DNA of 64,000 nt from Sphingosinicella xenopeptidilytica (GTDB lineage Bacteria > Pseudomonadota > Alphaproteobacteria > Sphingomonadales > Sphingomonadaceae), in assembly GCF_042676985.1 (NCBI RefSeq), contig NZ_JBHTIK010000005.1, positions 820,699-884,698 of the forward strand. The letters run 5' to 3'. Each line of letters begins with the position of its first letter. The stretch's first letter is position 1. Below the pieces are notes generated by a model. It ran no database searches and was not told where the DNA came from. It saw nothing but the letters and a program-made list of their open reading frames with translations. Made by a program: the position numbers and the translations under genes. Below, one piece after another: positions 60,735-64,000 of this stretch.

Positions 60735-60892
60735 CTGCAGCACTTGCCAGGGCAACTACGCTGGCTGGCCCGCATGCGACGACCTCCCACATCGGCCGGA
60801 TCGGCTCACTGACCGTGGCTTATTTGGAGCCTTTCAACGCCGTCACGCAGCTGGCTTCACCCGATCACGTATGCGGGGGCAGGCCAGGCTGA
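60731..60892 (+). CDS. Possible small protein (53 aa) overlapping the CoA ligase stop
   Basis: ATG 60731 overlaps the ligase TGA by 4 bp. The product MTAALARATTLAGPHATTSH and 33 more residues has no motif I recognise. It may be a genuine coupled small protein or the stump of a deleted gene. Confidence 0.3.
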   Translation: MTAALARATTLAGPHATTSHIGRIGSLTVAYLEPFNAVTQLASPDHVCGGRPG

Positions 60893-61051
60893 AATGTGTT
60901 GATGTCATCGCTTGCTGACGCACCGGAAATTTCAACAGGCCGATCTGCCGGCGCGTGCTGAGCGCTACCTGCATCCCGTGCCGCAGAACCGCCATACCGA
61001 AGCGGAAGTAAAATTGTCGACATCCCCAAAAAAGCTCCGGCAAGCTCGACC

Positions 61052-61086
61052 AAAAAAAGAGGGGCGCCGAGATGATCCCGGCACCC
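61052..61086 (-). terminator. Rho-independent terminator of the right TonB receptor
   Basis: On the minus strand GGGTGCCG and CGGCGCCC form a stem (one mismatch) followed by CTCTTTTTTT, starting 24 bp after the receptor stop. On the plus strand the same stem is followed by GTTTT and may also end the CoA ligase transcript. Confidence 0.75.
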
Positions 61087-61109
61087 GTTTTCCGCTTGAG
61101 CTGCTCGCC

Positions 61110-63395
61110 TTAGAACTTCACTGACAAGGAGCCGCCGTAAGTGCGAGGCGCGGCAGGGGCGGCCGGATATCCACCAGTACCAGCGGGACCTGCCGACTCC
61201 TGTCCGATGAGATAATAGCGCTCGTTTCCGAGGTTCTTGCCCCACAAGCTGACCGTCAGCCAGTCGAGCGAAGTGGGTGTGAATGTCAGCGAAGCGTTTA
61301 CGAGCGTTACAGATTTCGCAGCGAGATTATTGTCAGCCGTCCACGGATAGGACCCGGTATAGGACATGCTGACGTCGCCCACCCACTCGCCTATATCTGT
61401 TGTCACCGCGTAGTTCGCACCTAGGTCGAACCGCCACTCCGGAACGTTGGCCATCCGGTTGCCACTGCCATCACCTAGCACCGGACCGGTGATGATCGAG
61501 CCCGGAGTGAGCCCACCGGAAAAGATCGGGGTGTTGGTGAATCTAGTGTATTCCGCATCCAGGTACGTCGCTGCGCCGCGAAGTGTGAGCCCTTTGGATA
61601 CAATGGCCTCGATCGAAGCTTCCGCGCCCCGGATCCTTGCCTTTTCAGCGTTGGTGAGGCTAACAGCCGAAACCGTGCCGGTATTTATGGTCGTAAGCAC
61701 CTGCGGACTGGTGATGTCGCTCCAGAACGCCGCACCATTCAGCCTGATACGGCGATCCAGCAGCTCGGTTTTGAGTCCGATTTCATAAGCCTGGACCTTC
61801 TCAGGATCGGCAGCTTCGGTCTGAAGAGGAAGCGTGTTGTAGGCGCCCGCCTTGAAGCCGCGGCTGACGGATGCATATGCCATCACGTCATCGGTGAAGC
61901 GGTGGTCGAGCGCTACACGATAAGTGAAGGCGTTTGTCTTCGTCTTGTCACTGAAAGGGTTCGGCACGCCTGGCGCGGCTGCGGAAACCTCACCAACGCC
62001 TGGGATCACGTAATTCTGTTCGCCGTAGCCCGAGATTCTGTCATGCGTGTACCGCCCCCCAACCGTCAGGTTTGTCCTCTCGCCAAGAGGCGCGGTGACC
62101 TGCACAAAACCGGAATAACTGTTGACGATCTGCCGACTGAAAAAGTTCAACTGCGCGCCCGGGGCCACAAACAAGTTGAACAGGTCGCCATATCCCACGG
62201 CTGGATTGTAGCCCGCCTTCCAGTGCAGATAATAGGCGCCAAGTATCCAGTTGATCTTCGAGTCACCCTTGGACTTTACCTGAAATTCTTGCGTGATCTG
62301 GTCATCCTGGTCACCGAGATCGGCGCTGTAGAAGGGCTGCCCGCTGTAGTCCAGGTCGGTGCGATAAACGCCATCGGATTTGCGGAACGCCGAGATCGAG
62401 ACAATGTCAGCGAAGCCCACGTCCTGGTCTATCCTGAGCGAGCCACCATAGCCTTCCTCCGATGAGTCCGGGCGATGGTCCAGGCGCGTGTCGTAAAACG
62501 TTTCCTTGTCGTTTTTCAATGACGTCAGGACGGTTCCCTCGACGACATTGAGGCCGAACGTTCCCTCGTAGAAGTCCTGAACCGACCCGATATCGCTCCG
62601 CGACTTCGCATAGAAGCCAACGAGCTTGATCCCGGTACGATCAGTTGGCTCCCAAACGAGCTTGGATCGGAGGGTCACGAACCAACCAAGGTTGGCGTCC
62701 TCGCCCGTGGTGAGGCTCTTGCCCCATCCGTCGCGCTGATCCGATCCTGCCACGGTGATATTCCAGGCAAGAGTGTCGGTAAGGGGAGTGGATGCGTAGA
62801 ACTGCCCGCTGATTTTGTCGAAATTGGCGTAGCCGATCGTAGCGTTAACTTCGGCATCTCTGCCCGGGTCCTTGCTGAACATCTGGATTGCGCCGCCAGA
62901 CGAATTGCGCCCGAACAGAGTTCCTTGCGGACCATTCAGCACCTCGACGCGGTCTATGCTTCCAAGCTCCAGATAGGCGGTCGCAAGCCGAGTGTAATAG
63001 ACGTCGTCGATATAAGTCGCGACGCTGGATTCGTTGCCCAGTGAACCGTTGTTGTTTCCCACGCCGCGAAGGAACGGCAGATAGACGCCAGCAGTGGAGG
63101 AAACCTGCAGTGATGGAGCCACATGTGAGAGATCAGCGAGATTGGCGACGCCGCTAGCCTGAAGAGCTTCCGCGTTGAAGGCGCTGACCGCGACAGGGAT
63201 ATCTTGCAGGCGTTCCGAACGCCGCTGTGCCGTGACCACAATCTCCTGCAACTGTGCATAGCTGTCGTCAGCCGTTTCGACTTGTGCGAATGCCGTAGTC
63301 GAAGTGAGGCCTGTGGTGACGAGAAACGCGCAGATCAGCGTCGGCGCGATGGAGCCCGGCATAGGAAATTTACGAGCGATTTTATGATGATGCAT
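61110..63395 (-). CDS. TonB-dependent outer-membrane receptor
   Basis: A 761-residue receptor. The signal peptide ends at TTAFA|QV. The TonB box is LQEIVVTAQRR, the plug has LPFLRGVGNNNGS and VEVLNGPQGTLFGRNSSGG, and the barrel ends RTYGGSLSVKF with C-terminal Phe. ATG 63395 is chosen because GGGGGAGG lies 8 bases upstream; an ATG two codons earlier is too close. It is similar in build to 13342 (RTYGITLLAHFY end, GTLFGRN(A/S)(T/S)GG). A candidate operator lies about 120 bp upstream, suggesting co-regulation with cassettes A and B. Confidence 0.93.
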   Translation of the reverse strand: MHHHKIARKFPMPGSIAPTLICAFLVTTGLTSTTAFAQVETADDSYAQLQEIVVTAQRRSERLQDIPVAVSAFNAEALQASGVANLADLSHVAPSLQVSSTAGVYLPFLRGVGNNNGSLGNESSVATYIDDVYYTRLATAYLELGSIDRVEVLNGPQGTLFGRNSSGGAIQMFSKDPGRDAEVNATIGYANFDKISGQFYASTPLTDTLAWNITVAGSDQRDGWGKSLTTGEDANLGWFVTLRSKLVWEPTDRTGIKLVGFYAKSRSDIGSVQDFYEGTFGLNVVEGTVLTSLKNDKETFYDTRLDHRPDSSEEGYGGSLRIDQDVGFADIVSISAFRKSDGVYRTDLDYSGQPFYSADLGDQDDQITQEFQVKSKGDSKINWILGAYYLHWKAGYNPAVGYGDLFNLFVAPGAQLNFFSRQIVNSYSGFVQVTAPLGERTNLTVGGRYTHDRISGYGEQNYVIPGVGEVSAAAPGVPNPFSDKTKTNAFTYRVALDHRFTDDVMAYASVSRGFKAGAYNTLPLQTEAADPEKVQAYEIGLKTELLDRRIRLNGAAFWSDITSPQVLTTINTGTVSAVSLTNAEKARIRGAEASIEAIVSKGLTLRGAATYLDAEYTRFTNTPIFSGGLTPGSIITGPVLGDGSGNRMANVPEWRFDLGANYAVTTDIGEWVGDVSMSYTGSYPWTADNNLAAKSVTLVNASLTFTPTSLDWLTVSLWGKNLGNERYYLIGQESAGPAGTGGYPAAPAAPRTYGGSLSVKF

Positions 63396-63513
63396 TATCA
63401 TTCCTCCCCCTTAGGTTATCGGTGTGACCGGAAGATTGGCTCCGGGCCCGTTATCGCGCGAAAATAAGGGGACGCCCCTGTCTCGGACTAGCATCATCGA
63501 TTGCATGTGAGTT

Positions 63514-63529
63514 ATAATGCGGTCGTTAT
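63514..63529. promoter_or_regulatory. Candidate LysR operator (site H)
   Basis: ATAATGCGGTCGTTAT is a clean ATAA-N8-TTAT site about 120 bp upstream of the TonB receptor start. Confidence 0.5.
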
Positions 63530-63737
63530 GTAATGGCGCTGCTTCTGACATGGCTGAAGCTAACTGAGGTCTGTAGAGCAGCCGCGTATCCGCCTCAGAC
63601 GCCCGCTTTCCGTATTAACTTCGCGCGGCGAATGATAACCTTTGGAAGGGCTTAGTGCGCGAGACGTTTCCTGATAGCGACATGCTCACGCTTTTATCAA
63701 AGCTATGTGGTTACCTTTCAAGCGTAGCTATCTGCCT

Positions 63738-63787
63738 CCCCGCTGAGTGGTCCAGACTGTCATAAATCTCTGGGCCACTCAGCGGGG
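63738..63787. repeat. Large inverted repeat, 19-bp arms
   Basis: Arms CCCCGCTGAGTGGTCCAGA and TCTGGGCCACTCAGCGGGG pair over 19 bp with one G-T wobble around a 12-base loop. No T run follows on either strand, so it is not a typical terminator. It may be a recombination, transposon-end or protein-binding site. Confidence 0.7.
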
Positions 63788-63929
63788 GCGGATCAGGTTC
63801 CGACGTAACGCTACGATATTTTGCGCTTCGGTTGTTAGGGACCAACGCGAGCTTTGCTCATAGCTAGACCCTAACTCTTGCGCCTATTGCCGCACCAGCT
63901 TCGCCTACCCACGGAGCTGGTTCTTGGGC

Positions 63930-64000
63930 TGGCCTTCCCCCTGAAAACTGGTCCGCTTTGAAAGTGAGAGTTTCGGCTATTTTGCGCTTGGAAGGAGCGA
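63930..64000 (+). mobile_element. IS3-family insertion sequence, right copy (left end only, runs off the window)
   Basis: The last 71 bases match 655-725 of the left copy with two substitutions and no gaps, starting at the same TGGCCTTCCCCC end. It is in direct orientation to the left copy. Confidence 0.9.

Larger units (their letters stand above)
63396..63929. other. 534-bp region between the right TonB receptor and the right IS copy
   Basis: No gene seen. It holds the candidate operator at 63514, a strong hairpin at 63738-63787 and a smaller inverted repeat (GTTAGGG at 63834, CCCTAAC at 63869). Confidence 0.5.

Noticed and set aside
63834..63875. GTTAGGG ... CCCTAAC as an integron attC site
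   Set aside because: The arms are in the opposite order to attC core sites (RYYYAAC ... GTTRRRY), and no integrase or gene cassette is near.
1..64000. CRISPR arrays, tRNA and rRNA genes
   Set aside because: No regularly spaced repeats, cloverleaf or rRNA-like sequence was noticed while reading; a tRNA or CRISPR scan would confirm.

Overview
The window looks like accessory DNA from an alphaproteobacterium of the Sphingomonadales (Novosphingobium, Sphingobium or Sphingopyxis type). The reasons are four complete and one broken TonB-dependent receptor whose TonB boxes read EIVVTAQRR or similar, many short-chain dehydrogenases (SDRs), spinster-type MFS carriers, an mlrC-type peptidase with an ECF sigma/FecR pair, and frequent insertion-sequence debris. 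I saw no replication, conjugation, rRNA or tRNA genes. Species and replicon cannot be decided from the sequence.

Layout. A TonB receptor gene at the left edge is cut by a complete IS3-family (IS407-type) element at 655-1933. The first 71 bases of a second copy, in the same orientation, end the window (63930-64000). About 62 kb is therefore bracketed by directly repeated IS copies. Region 1 (1.95-6.7 kb): SDR, MFS carrier, a two-subunit MaoC-type hydratase and an SDR. Region 2, cassette A (7.0-19.7 kb): 2-keto-4-pentenoate-hydratase-like protein, SDR, LysR regulator, crotonase, CMD-like protein, AMP-forming CoA ligase, TonB receptor, metallo-beta-lactamase-fold (MBL) hydrolase, HSL-type esterase, MFS carrier, nitroreductase. 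Region 3 (20.2-36.5 kb): a peptide-catabolism locus with an asparaginase-domain protein, dipeptide epimerase, MlrC-family peptidase, ECF sigma, FecR, STN-type TonB transducer, MFS carrier, MlrB-like serine hydrolase, aminotransferase, thiamine-diphosphate enzyme and a second TonB receptor. Region 4 (36.5-38.3 kb): IS remnants around an NTF2-like gene. Region 5 (38.3-44.4 kb): L- and D-lactate dehydrogenases, a luciferase-like monooxygenase and an MBL hydrolase. Region 6, cassette B (44.4-57.8 kb): a rearranged second copy of cassette A with an acyl-CoA dehydrogenase and an APH-type acyl-CoA kinase added, ending in a deletion-fused gene. Region 7 (58.0-63.4 kb): SDR, long AMP-forming CoA ligase and TonB receptor.

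How the genes could work together. Cassettes A and B each encode uptake or hydrolysis (receptor, carrier, esterase), activation to a CoA thioester (AMP ligase) and the same five unusual enzymes: hydratase, SDR, crotonase, CMD-like, nitroreductase. This suggests two versions of one catabolic route for a carboxylic acid or ester that I cannot name. A shared inverted repeat (ATAA-N7/8-TTAT) lies at both LysR promoters, both nitroreductase promoters and the last TonB receptor promoter, and is a candidate operator for the two paralogous LysR proteins. Region 3 reads as a self-contained sense, import and dismantle system for a peptide that may contain D or beta residues, in the style of the microcystin mlr genes but without mlrA.
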